Assembly: GCA_003833135.1 (NCBI GenBank)
Contig: QZLH01000005.1
Span: 212,752-276,751, forward strand
DNA length: 64,000 nucleotides
Direction: 5' to 3'
Source of the DNA: Oehlia diaphana
Taxonomy: Eukaryota > Glomeromycota > Glomeromycetes > Glomerales > Glomeraceae
Positions 1 through 10,028 of the stretch are shown here, in pieces; positions within the stretch are counted from its first letter, which is position 1; each line of letters opens with the position of its first letter. The position numbers and the translations under genes are program-made. The notes below the pieces were generated by a model. It did no database searches. It was not told the origin of the DNA and saw only the letters and a list, made by a program, of their open reading frames with translations.

Positions 1-31
<31 letters not shown>

Positions 32-752
32 CTTAAACTCTTAAAAAGTTTCCCTTTTTATTTATTATAGAATAAATTAAATTTTTCTCATGTAAATTAT
101 TTTTTTTTTTCTCCCTTTTATTTACGCACTTATGTAATTATTTTCGTGTTTTTTTTTTTTTTAGAATTTTTTTTTATTTATTCGATATCGCGTACTTTAA
201 TAAACATGTATTATTTATTATACAAAATTATGTATTTTTGTACTATATATATATACTTTAATAAAATTGATTTTTTTTATATAAAATAAAATATAAAATT
301 ATAAAAATATTTATATTCAACATAATCAAACGCGCTTTTTTTTCATTTACGTGACAAAAACTTTTTAAAAAAGAATAAATAGAATAAATAAAAGAAAAAA
401 AAAAAATAGTTTTTTTTTAAAAAAATATTGTTGAAAAAGTCATTACTATGCAATTAATCGACAGAAAAGTATTAGTGAATTCGGGCTGACCCGATATGTA
501 CCACACATCACACACTACAGTTAAATAATTGTCTGATACGCTAGTTCATCTGGTTCATGCAATAGGAAAATTTTCAGGATACTTTTTTTGTCACCCTTTC
601 ACTCTCAACCAAAAATGTGAAATTATAAGATAACACCAATATTGAAATTGGGTATATTGATCTATTATGATCTTTGTCCAATATGGTTACTTCAATACCC
701 GTTTTTTAATACTTAGGGTAACTGGGCATCCCTTACAAGTATCAGAATAAAG

Positions 753-829
<77 letters not shown>

Positions 830-1019
830 ATACAATCAATACAATCTTTCTTTTTTCCATTATTTTTTTTTTTTTTTTATAAAAATGACTCATGAAGATA
901 ATAGATAAAATTATTGATATTCAGCCATTTTACTTTCTTTAAACCTATAATTGATTACTGAACTAGAACAAAATTATAAAACCTTTTTTTTAAATGGTTT
1001 CATTTTTTGGTGAAAGATA

Positions 1020-1051
1020 TTATCGGATCCCCCCTGAAAAGGTGATCCGAT
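1020..1051. repeat. Inverted repeat (hairpin) TATCGGATC / GATCCGATA
   Basis: Perfect 9-base arms TATCGGATC and GATCCGATA are separated by a 14-base spacer. Related words occur at about 492-502 (GACCCGATATGTACC), at 1043-1057 (GATCCGATATGTACC) and at about 1534 (GGATCCGATAT). They may be leftovers of transposon termini or a protein-binding dyad; function is unknown. Confidence 0.5.
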
Positions 1052-2089
1052 ATGTACCCCTTATCATGAAATAAATGTGTTCAAACTCAACTGTTTATTT
1101 GTTTAATTTATTTTATTTATTTATTTTATTTTTTTTACATATCAAGTTTAGGTTTATCATTGTTCAATCTTTCTTGTCTTAGACGTAAAAATAAAAAAAG
1201 TAAGTATCGAGGTACATTAATAACATTTAATTACAGATATAAAAAGTAAAAAAAAAGATAGTAGGAGTTTCGTTATTTTTACTATTAAGGAAACAACAAG
1301 ACATGAAAGGTTTGAAGATCAAATAATAATTAGTTCACAAAGATCGCGTATAAATGATTTGATTTATTAACCTTAAAAAATATATGGATTAACTTAGATA
1401 ACAACAAATTATATAAAATATATACACAATATATAATTTTATATTTTTTTTTCGTGAAAAAATACCTACTTTATCAAATTTATCAATCTACATCTAATAG
1501 AATTTTCTAGGATCTCGCTGATCTTTTTTAGTTGGATCCGATATTTTATGCCAAGTAAGTTTTTTAATATATCTAATATCGTATAGTTATTGCCTAAAGT
1601 GAATTCCCCTTTAATTATTATTCCCCATGAAATCTTTTTTACTTTTTCTCGGATTACTTAGATATGTAATTTCAAAGTATAATCATCATCAAAATGTGAT
1701 ATATTCAAGTTTTGGAAATATTGTGTTCAAATGAGGTTTAGTTCAAATTCCTCAAACTTCCTTCCGGTTCCACAACCTTTAAAGATTTCAAACATATACT
1801 TTATATAATTTGCATCATATACAGTATTTAAAATATGCGTATAAGTAAATTGAAATTTAATCATTTAATAAAAAAAATATTGTTATTACAGTATCATATG
1901 CATCTAACCTTTTTATCCTCTTCCGGGATTCTTTAAAAATTCGTTGCTTACATGTACTTTTTTATCTTTACACATCAAAAGTGGCTGTGATGCTGGAAGA
2001 TTACATCACTTATTTCAAAAGTGGAAGTGGCTGATTGTTTACGTCACTTATTTCAAAAATAGTTGCATGTTGCTACGGTATATCAGTAT

Positions 2090-2500
2090 ATCTCATGATT
2101 CTCATAAATTCTTAAGATTTATCTTTATAAATTTATAACTTTACTGGATGTGACACTGATTATAAAAGGCTATGATTGCGTGTTGTTAACTAAAAGTGCG
2201 ATATATTGATCCTTTCTGTTGATGAACTGAAGATTTATTTTATAACTTTTGCTGGAAAGAGAAGTTAAAGGGTCATGCGTATTGTTAAATAAAAATGGAG
2301 TATATTGTATATCTCAGTCATCGAATTAATTGATGAACTAAAGATTCATTCTTTATAAATTTATAAAAGTTGTGACATTGATTATAAAAGGTCATGACTG
2401 TATAAAAGTGTGGTATATTGGTATATTTCAGATGAACTGAAGATTTATTTTTGTAAATTTATAAAAAAAAGAACACTGGTTATAAAGTGGAATCTGGGGT
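2090..2500. repeat. Degenerate tandem repeat, four units of about 100-130 bp
   Basis: The word GATGAACTGAAGATTTATTT, or a close variant, followed by a TTTATAAATTTATAA-like stretch recurs near 2092 (most diverged), 2222, 2332 and 2431. Between the copies, variants of GTGACATTGATTATAAAAGG and AAAAGTGTGGTATATTG also recur in the same order. This is an old, diverged tandem duplication of non-coding DNA. Confidence 0.5.
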
Positions 2501-3330
2501 ATAAAAATTTTTTGACCAAAAATTTTATGATCGTGATTTTTACATCAAAAAGTACAATGCTAATAATTTTTATAAAAATGTCTAACCATTATCTTCCTAG
2601 CATAGACTTCTTACTGTGTTAGAATCTTTTAAACCTTACGATAACTTTAAAAAAAAAAAAATCAGGTGATATATACATATATGCACATATAATTAATTAT
2701 TATTGGTCATAAGATCATAAGTATTAATGCTAAACTCGAAAATTATTCCGTCATTGGAAAATTTTAATAGTGCCAGCCTAGATTAAGTTTAGGTCATATA
2801 AGTCATATGCCAAAAACTTCGAATACTAATATAGGTAAAAGTGTGATACAAAATTTTTTTTTTTTTTTTTTTGGAACCGGAATTAAGTTTTTAAGACCAA
2901 ATATATCTTTCCCCATGAAAAATGATAAAAAATTAATTGACCTAACTTAGTAAAAGCTTCACTCTTTCTTGTAAATATCTGGGTTCTATAATGAAAATTA
3001 TTAGTTTGGAAGACTAATAAAAATAAACATTTATGCATAATATGCATTAAACTTTTTATGGATTTCTGGATTTTTCATAATTAAATATAAATAATAAATA
3101 AATAATAATGGGATTAATTGTCGTCATATTGTTAAATAAATATATTAATTTAAACTTTCAGAATTAAATGTTCTTTCAGTTCGGTCAATCGGAGAAACGG
3201 TATAACAATATAGAAAGTTGTTCCCAATAAACCTGTTATTCTTGTTATTCTGTTATTTTCATTAATAATATTATTTTTCTCAAAAAAAAAAAACAATATT
3301 TATTGTACTTGTATTATATTATAACTATTA

Positions 3331-3333
3331 TAT

Positions 3334-3369
<36 letters not shown>

Positions 3370-3386
3370 TTATTTATTTATTTATA
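3331..3386. repeat. TA / TATT microsatellite
   Basis: An alternating TA run is followed by TATT repeats. This is an ordinary simple sequence repeat in AT-rich intergenic DNA. Confidence 0.7.
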
Positions 3387-3980
3387 TTTTTAACGCAAGA
3401 ACCCTTTTGACAATCTGAAATAATGTCGGGCCGACCTTTTACTTTAATTCCGTTAATGTTAAAATTTTTTTGTATCAAAAATCCTTTTTGGGAAATAATC
3501 TCTCTTTCGCCTTCAATTTTTATTTATTTTTAGTAATTAAAAGAAAAAGGAATTCTTTTGTATCACAAATTTAAATATATTTTTTCATTTGTTTTTGGTT
3601 TGTTTAACTTTTTTTAACTTAATTAAGGTTGAAAGCGTCATTAAAAAATTTTAATTTTTGGGATCGTCGTTAGTTTATGTACGTATTTAACAATTTTAGA
3701 AAAAGTCAAAAAGTGGATCTGCGTCTAATAATAATGATTGTTAAATTTATATATCTTATTTATAAACCAAATTTAAATATTGCATCATCATTCATTGAAA
3801 TTAAAATCTGGTAAAACGTTACAAAATAATTAAAATCTGCCGTCAAAAAAACTAATAAGTTTGTCATCATCATACCCTGTCCTTCCGCCTTTCATCTTTC
3901 AAGAAAAAAAAAAAAAAAAATTTATAAAAAAATAAAATAATATAATATAATAATAATTTTAAAACAAATAACCTGATAAA

Positions 3981-5576
3981 ATGTCTAAACGTAAACTTCG
4001 TAATATCACGTCTTGGTTTTGTGGTAAAAATGTTGCAACAGAAACTGTGACACTCGTAGATAGTCAGAAACAAGAAAATGGTGAAAAATTAGGAGAAAAA
4101 AAAATTATATCCGAAATACTTGTTGATATCAATAATATTAGTAAAGTTGATATTAATGTTGACTTATGCTTTGTATTGGATTGTACGGGTTCCATGGGAA
4201 GTTATATCGCTGCTGCCAAGGATTGTATTCAACAAGTGGTGGAACATATGGAACGTACAAATCCTAATATCAAACTTTGGATCGGTTTCTGCGGTTACCG
4301 TGATCACTGTGACTCCAATCGTTTACAGATTTTTAACTTTACTGATTCATATTTAGAATTTAAACGTTATTTAACAGATGAAGTAATAGCAGATGGTGGT
4401 GGTGATGCACCAGAAGATGTTTTAGGTGGTCTGGATGCGGCAATAAATAATTTGAGCTGGATTCATTCTACTCGTATTCTTTTTCATTTGGGTGACTGTC
4501 CACCACACGGTCGTCGTTTCTCTCGTTTAAAGGATGATTATCCGAAAGGTGACCCGAATGGTTTAACCGCAGAAAGTGTGATAAGTGGAATTAGATCGAC
4601 GGGAATTCATTATTATTTCGGGAAGATTACTAATAAAACAGATGAAATGGTTCGTGTGTTTCGTGGTATAATGGGCAAATTTTTAGTGTTTGATCTCACT
4701 TCAGAAGGACTTGATCCAGAAGAATTAGTTGCAAAAGTTTTTGAATCTATCTGTTCATCCATCACTACCACCGTCACAATAACTAGCACCATGGAAAAAA
4801 CTCGTCAACGAAAGATGCTTGAAAAGGATTCACGCGAGCCGGACTGGAATATGCTACCTATCAAAAATGGTGAACTTTTGTATTATCGTTTACCAGGAAC
4901 CTTGACCGATATTAAGGATCCAAGATATTTTAAAAGGAGATCAAATCTCATACTCCGAAAATTCTCTTACAAACATGCCCCGAAACCTTTTTCATCAGGC
5001 GCAGAACGATACGCTTATTTTGCTCTCGATGTAACTCAGGAGTTAATTGAGAAAATTGTTATTAAAGAACGTATAGAAAAAGCAAATTCCTTTGAACGAT
5101 GCCTTGAAGCTATAGAATCCTCTACCATTTCCTATTTCCTATCAAAGGAATTCAATTCTGCTACCGCAAGAGTTGGTATCAATAAGGAAGTGAATTTCCT
5201 TAAAGTACAAATCATGCGCCGTACCGCTGGTTTCTCTACTCGATATTACACTATAGAACCGAAATTTTGTGATGCCGAATTTAAACGATTTAATGTGAAT
5301 AATGGAGTTATTAAAGAATATCATTCTATCCTTGAAGCCTTCGCACATTTTACATATGAGTACACAAATGGTTATTTGGTGGTTTATGATTTACAAGGAG
5401 TAGAACTCGACGATGAGTTCTTATTAACAGATCCGGCAATACATTGTAAGGATCGTTTAAGATTTGGGAGAACAAATCTTGGAAAGAGGGGTATCGATGA
5501 ATGTTTCTTAGCGAACCATAAGTGTGACAGTATTTGCAAGAAGTTAGGCTTTTCCGAGATAAGCAGATTAAGTTAG
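3981..5576 (+). CDS. vWA domain-alpha-kinase fusion protein (531 aa)
   Basis: Predicted soluble atypical Ser/Thr kinase. Residues about 58-260 form a von Willebrand A domain with the MIDAS-type metal site DCTGS (67-71) and conserved GFCGYRDHC (102-110) and GGGDAPEDVLGGLDAA (139-154). Residues about 325-525 form an alpha-kinase domain of the MHCK/eEF2K/VWKA type: KFSY entry strand, IVIKE with the likely nucleotide-binding Lys362, TDPAIH with the catalytic/metal Asp484, a Gly-rich GRTNLGKRG loop (496-504), and the C-terminal zinc ligands H513, C515 and C519 in HKCDSIC. The order vWA then alpha-kinase matches Dictyostelium VwkA-like proteins. The first 55 residues are low complexity and short compared with the two paralogs at 21235 and 24470. 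It is a single exon; the start ATG is the first in frame. Substrate unknown. The domain call is firm; activity is inferred from retained motifs. Confidence 0.9.
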   Translation: MSKRKLRNITSWFCGKNVATETVTLVDSQKQENGEKLGEKKIISEILVDINNISKVDINVDLCFVLDCTGSMGSYIAAAKDCIQQVVEHMERTNPNIKLWIGFCGYRDHCDSNRLQIFNFTDSYLEFKRYLTDEVIADGGGDAPEDVLGGLDAAINNLSWIHSTRILFHLGDCPPHGRRFSRLKDDYPKGDPNGLTAESVISGIRSTGIHYYFGKITNKTDEMVRVFRGIMGKFLVFDLTSEGLDPEELVAKVFESICSSITTTVTITSTMEKTRQRKMLEKDSREPDWNMLPIKNGELLYYRLPGTLTDIKDPRYFKRRSNLILRKFSYKHAPKPFSSGAERYAYFALDVTQELIEKIVIKERIEKANSFERCLEAIESSTISYFLSKEFNSATARVGINKEVNFLKVQIMRRTAGFSTRYYTIEPKFCDAEFKRFNVNNGVIKEYHSILEAFAHFTYEYTNGYLVVYDLQGVELDDEFLLTDPAIHCKDRLRFGRTNLGKRGIDECFLANHKCDSICKKLGFSEISRLS

Positions 5577-5745
5577 TAGCTGTTTAGTATATTGTGTACC
5601 AATTTTTATTTTTTTTTTTATATTAGTATTCACATCTCTTTCTAAATATAAATACATATACATTTTTATTTTATTATTTTATTAAATATGTAAATAAGAG
5701 CTTTCATTAGTTTAATTACAACATTATTAAAATAACTAGCAGAAC

Positions 5746-5775
5746 TTCAGCATCGATTGATTCGATGTTGAACAA
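5746..5775. repeat. Hairpin downstream of the vWA-alpha-kinase gene
   Basis: TTCAGCATCGA pairs with TCGATGTTGAA across a 5-base loop (one G-T position). It lies about 170 bp after the kinase stop codon. A role in the transcript 3' end is possible but not shown. Confidence 0.4.
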
Positions 5776-6049
5776 GGCATAGGAGAACAATCAAATATTT
5801 GGATCTTAAGATCAAGATAAGGGTATCCGTCTTTGACAAACCTAAAAAAGTCTAATAAAAAAGCTTCCGAAGTTAAAAGAAGCTAATTTTTTTTTTAACA
5901 GTAAAAATTCAAATTGATACATTAGATTTAGTCGACATTACGTCAAAGAATATTTCCTTCTAACTTTTTAAAGTAAAGAAAAAATAAATTAAACATTATC
6001 ACGTATTATATAGTGGTTTAAAGTATCACGTTCCGTGACATCTAAATGC

Positions 6050-6181
6050 TTCGTCCGTGAAATAGTTGTGAATAGTCACGAAATAGATATTCGTGAAATA
6101 GTTGTGAAATAGTCGTGAAATAGTTGTAAAATAGTCATGAAATAGTTGAAATAATCGTGAAATAGTCGTGAAATAGTCATC
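6050..6181. repeat. Minisatellite, unit CGTGAAATAGT(T), about 11 copies
   Basis: The 8-12 base unit GTGAAATAGT is repeated with single-base variants (CACGAAATAG, GTAAAATAGT, CATGAAATAGTT). It is intergenic and has no coding potential. Confidence 0.75.
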
Positions 6182-6470
6182 ATTATACTTTCGATAGTTT
6201 TAATTTCAACTTTTGATAGATTAGCGGTGTTATCGATGTAGTTGTAGTTATAGTTAGTGATTAAGAAGTTATGTAAACATTGGAGGGTTATGTAAAATTT
6301 TGTAAATTAAATACTTAATATACTTAATGAACCGATAAAAAATTATTACCCGAATTTCTCATAAAAATATTTTTATTTGTATTTAAAAAAAAAAAAATAT
6401 TATTTTATACATTGAATATAAATATCAAAAGAAGAAAATTCCCTTTCCCTTAAAATCCTATTCCTTTGAT

Positions 6471-9400
6471 TTAATCCGTTACATTTTGTTCGATCACGCT
6501 ATTAAAAGTTGCATCGATTATTGAATCAACTAATAATTCATCATTTTCTGATAATATATTGGTTGAATTAACATTCTTTACATTTTCTTCAATATTTGAA
6601 TTAACATCATCTTTCAAATTATTGGTATTTTTAATGTATTTTTTATATGGAGTCCAAGATTTTAAATTTCTTTGAGCACCTGGATCTAATAAGCTTTTAT
6701 TTTTTTGTAAGAAATCAGTTAATTTTTCTCGTTTTCTTATAGCTCGCTCTTCTATATTTAATACTCTCCTTAACGTCTGAATTTCGGATAATTTTAAATT
6801 TTTATTAAAATTTGAAAATAAATTAGATTTCTTCTCTCGAGAATTTATCCAATGCTCAATTACTTCTAAATTTTTCTCATATAAATTTTTCTCACTAGAA
6901 TTATTATTCGTGTTTTCTAATTTATTTAACAAAGCATTAATCTCATCGGTTCCTTTGTTAGATTTCTTTAATCTATAAAGTGAATAAGCATCATATCCCG
7001 CATCGTTACACTGAGAAAGAATTTGTGATACAAGCTTCTTATCTTTTAACGTACAACAAAAGTCCACCATAAAATTAATGACGTCCAATCTGGGATGAAT
7101 TCTTAAAACATAAAAGAGGTCCCAAAATTCTATTACTTTCATTACTTTGGACTTTTTAAAATAAAATTGCATAATCTTTAAAAGATTTCCACTTGTAGGA
7201 TTAAATCCCATCTCTCTACATTGAGAAAAAATTTCCGATACTATATATTCTCTTCCCGATTTACAACAGTAATCGATTATAAAATTAAAATCATCTTTAT
7301 CAGGTTTAATTCCATAATTATAAAAATCATTCCAATATTTTAATACATTATTAAATTTATTCTTTTTAGAAAGAAATTGTACCATCTTGAAAATGGTTTT
7401 TCCCATTGGAATGAATCCATCATCAATCATACGTTTATACCAGAATATAGAATTTTTATCATCATCCTTTTGAATAAATCCTTCAATGATTGATCCATAA
7501 ATTGTATTTCGAGTTGGAATATTACATTTTTCCATATAATTTAAATAATAATCGATTTTTTTTTCATAATTTTCACCTTGTGCTACGCGCCAAAGAATCT
7601 TTTCGAAGGCTACATTTGATAATTGAGATTCAGTTTTGGATATCGTATGAAAAAGTTTTTCAATCACTTCACTATTTTCTAATTTTGAAGCCGAATCAAA
7701 AAGTCGAATAACTTCTGACTTTTTAAACTTTATTTCATTCTTCGAATTTGTTATTTCTGATAATAATTTGTACGTTTCATCAATATTTTTATGTATCAAT
7801 AGAGAATCGATCATAAAAGTATAAATTTGTGAATCCGGAGATACATTATCATTTTTCATCCTGTTAAATAATTCTATAGCCTTTTCGATTTCATTATTCT
7901 GTAAATAAGCACCTGTTAGAATAGTATAAGTTGCAAGACTTGGATAAACTTCATTTTCTTGCATAATATTAAAAATTTTGATCGCGTCATCATATTCAGA
8001 TTTTTTCAAACATCCACGTAAAAGTGTATTATAATCTAATAAATTTAAATTTACCCCGTTCGAATCTTGTAATTTTTGAATAGCGTCTAATCCGGTGATC
8101 CCCAAAGAATCAAGGATTAAAACATTGGGTTTGATTCCTTCAGATTCCATCTCACGAAAAAATTCCTTCGCGCGTTCCTTTTCTTCACGTAAAATCATTG
8201 CTCTAATAAGACTATTATATGTTAAGACTGTTGGTTTGATTCCTCTTGATTTCATTTCTTCATAAATTTTAATAATTTGATGCCCATCAGAATCATACAT
8301 CAAAACATTTAATAATACATTATAAATCTGAACATCCGGTTTTATATCTTCTTCTAACATCATTCTATAATATCTTAAAGCGTCTAAAAAGTGTTTATCC
8401 TTAGCGCGTGCAGCAAGTAGTATCGTGTAAGTAACTATACTACTTTTGATTCCCAAATTAATCATTTCTTTATGTAACGAGTATATATTTTGACGTGAAC
8501 CTAATTTAGCGAATCCTGACATCATGATATTATATGAAACTGTATTTGGTTGAATTCCTCGACTCTTCATAACTTTGAATAAGTTACGTAAATTTGTTAA
8601 ATCACCCAAATTTAAAGCTGTGGACATAAATATGTTGTAAGTGGAAACATCAGGTGTCAACTTTGCTTTCCCTTCAAGATCTTCAAATATTGATATGATT
8701 TTGTTATAAACTAAAGATTTATCAGATTTATCAGAAAAATCAGAATCTTTTAAGAATTTTCTGAACGTTTCAATAATAAGATTGAAATCTTTTACTGTCA
8801 AAGTCTTAAATTGTTCTTGAGTGAGATTTTTATAATCATTCCATAAATCATCAATGTTCCTTCCTTCAAGTTGAATAATTGGATGATGTACTTGTTCTTT
8901 GATATTTGAAGTTGAAATATCAATTTCTACATCTTTTTTTGCGTCCTTGTTGTAATCTAATGAACCACTACTATCCAAAGATGCTTCCTTATCAGAAAAG
9001 GGTTCCGGAACTTGTGAAACTAAAACATCAGTTTCTAATGAGGCATCTCTTATTTCATTGTCATGATTTAATGTCTCTAGAGATGTTTCCTCATTAGCAA
9101 ATGACATAGATTTTATTAAAATTTGTTGATTCATATCTAAAGTATTCAAATTATCTTTCTCCATCAGATCCATTTCATCCGACATTTCCTTTTCATTTTT
9201 AGATAATTCGTTAGCGATAAAATTTGATTTCTCAAATATTTTACTATTTGAATCCAATACATTATCATTATTCATATCCTGATCTTTTAATAATAATGAT
9301 TCATTATTTTGATCTAGTATCATTCCTAATGCATTTGTTTCTAATGATTGTGGTTGTTGATTAACGGTCGTACTTTGAAAACGAATTCCTTTTGTATTCT

Positions 9401-9617
9401 TTCGTGAGAGAACGTTACCATTTATTTTTAATTTAGAAAATAAATAAAGATTCTGATTATAAATAATATTTTTATCAGTAAAGTTTCTAGTAGTAACGTA
9501 ATTAAACGAAGAATTTTTGAAGAAATAATTGGTTGAAATTCGTTTTTTGAACTTAAAATTTGAAGATAAATTAGATAAAATAATCTGATCAGATTGATTA
9601 AATATTTGTTTAAACAT
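6471..9617 (-). CDS. Pentatricopeptide repeat (PPR) protein, predicted mitochondrial (1048 aa)
   Basis: Predicted organelle RNA-binding protein for mitochondrial RNA processing or translation. The first 50 residues are rich in Lys, Arg, Asn, Ser and Phe and poor in acidic residues, fitting a mitochondrial presequence. Residues about 90-250 are an acidic, Asn/Ser-rich spacer. Canonical 35-residue PPR motifs run from about 323 (PDVSTYNIFM..., PNTVSYNIMMSGFAKLG, ...SSIVTYTILLAARAK, KPDVQIYNVLLNVLM, KPTVLTYNSLIRAM, then LLDYNTLLRGCLKKSEYDDA and LATYTILTGAYLQNNEIEKA) to about 610; more diverged helical repeats continue to about 880. The C-terminus is charged and probably not repeat. It is a single exon. 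It shares a 411-bp divergent intergenic region with the F-box gene at 10029. It resembles the long fungal PPR proteins as a class; I cannot name an ortholog. Confidence 0.88.
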   Translation of the reverse strand: MFKQIFNQSDQIILSNLSSNFKFKKRISTNYFFKNSSFNYVTTRNFTDKNIIYNQNLYLFSKLKINGNVLSRKNTKGIRFQSTTVNQQPQSLETNALGMILDQNNESLLLKDQDMNNDNVLDSNSKIFEKSNFIANELSKNEKEMSDEMDLMEKDNLNTLDMNQQILIKSMSFANEETSLETLNHDNEIRDASLETDVLVSQVPEPFSDKEASLDSSGSLDYNKDAKKDVEIDISTSNIKEQVHHPIIQLEGRNIDDLWNDYKNLTQEQFKTLTVKDFNLIIETFRKFLKDSDFSDKSDKSLVYNKIISIFEDLEGKAKLTPDVSTYNIFMSTALNLGDLTNLRNLFKVMKSRGIQPNTVSYNIMMSGFAKLGSRQNIYSLHKEMINLGIKSSIVTYTILLAARAKDKHFLDALRYYRMMLEEDIKPDVQIYNVLLNVLMYDSDGHQIIKIYEEMKSRGIKPTVLTYNSLIRAMILREEKERAKEFFREMESEGIKPNVLILDSLGITGLDAIQKLQDSNGVNLNLLDYNTLLRGCLKKSEYDDAIKIFNIMQENEVYPSLATYTILTGAYLQNNEIEKAIELFNRMKNDNVSPDSQIYTFMIDSLLIHKNIDETYKLLSEITNSKNEIKFKKSEVIRLFDSASKLENSEVIEKLFHTISKTESQLSNVAFEKILWRVAQGENYEKKIDYYLNYMEKCNIPTRNTIYGSIIEGFIQKDDDKNSIFWYKRMIDDGFIPMGKTIFKMVQFLSKKNKFNNVLKYWNDFYNYGIKPDKDDFNFIIDYCCKSGREYIVSEIFSQCREMGFNPTSGNLLKIMQFYFKKSKVMKVIEFWDLFYVLRIHPRLDVINFMVDFCCTLKDKKLVSQILSQCNDAGYDAYSLYRLKKSNKGTDEINALLNKLENTNNNSSEKNLYEKNLEVIEHWINSREKKSNLFSNFNKNLKLSEIQTLRRVLNIEERAIRKREKLTDFLQKNKSLLDPGAQRNLKSWTPYKKYIKNTNNLKDDVNSNIEENVKNVNSTNILSENDELLVDSIIDATFNSVIEQNVTD

Positions 9618-9652
9618 TATTATTAATACAATTAATTAATTATTTTATTTTA

Positions 9653-9752
9653 TTTTTTTTAAAAAAAAAAAATTTTAAAAAAATTTTTAAATTAGAAAGT
9701 TTTTAATCTGAGGAAAAAAAAAAAAAAAATTTTTTTTTATATAAGGAAAAAA
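9653..9752 (-). repeat. Copy 1 of a dispersed low-complexity block upstream of the PPR gene
   Basis: A composite of T/A runs around a unique core (AAATTAGAAAGTTTTTAATC, then a long A run, a T run and ATATAAGGAAAAAAA). A near-identical block lies at 19058-19154, upstream of the minus-strand F-box gene. Read on the minus strand it contains CCTTATATAAAA, which resembles a TATA element about 120 bp before the PPR start codon. Promoter function is inference only. Confidence 0.5.
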
Positions 9753-10028
9753 AGTTGTGTAACTCTTCTAACCTATTATGATCTAGTAATTTTTTGCTCT
9801 AAAGCAGAATTATCATAATTCATAATTGTGGGCAAAATTAACTATATAGTACAAGTTTTTCCATTTTCCCCCATTTAACGTTAGAGTAAGAATGGTGATT
9901 GGATAAACATTTATTGATAAATTTATCCGGAGATTTTTATGTTGATCTTTTCTTTTATTCTCCTCTTTTTTTTTTTTACCTTACCTTTTTTTTTTTTTTG
10001 TTTTCCTTCTCTTCTAATCTTCAAAATT

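Larger units (their letters stand above)
1..3980. other. AT-rich intergenic region, no supported gene
   Basis: I see no supported gene here. The region is made of A and T homopolymers (for example 1-27 and about 755-830), short AT microsatellites and low-complexity sequence. The open frames present are short and read through homopolymer runs, giving poly-Lys/poly-Phe peptides that do not look like proteins. Structured items inside (a dyad at 1020, degenerate tandem repeats at 2090-2500, a TA/TATT microsatellite near 3331) are listed separately. The 3' end must contain the promoter of the kinase gene at 3981; I cannot define its elements. Confidence 0.7.
5577..6470. other. Intergenic region between convergent genes
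   Basis: No gene is supported. It holds the 3' flanks of the kinase (plus) and the PPR gene (minus), a hairpin at 5746-5775 and a short minisatellite at 6050-6181. Confidence 0.6.

Noticed and set aside
1..60. Telomere at the left edge
   Set aside because: The edge is a poly-A run; no TTAGGG-type repeat is present.
687..893. 68-codon minus-strand frame
   Set aside because: Mostly poly-Lys and poly-Phe from homopolymers; no protein character.
9939..10028. Upstream in-frame ATG of the F-box gene at 10029
   Set aside because: The added 30 residues are a Leu/Phe tract translated from T runs, absent in paralogs, where the F-box follows the start directly. A signal peptide would not fit an SCF receptor.
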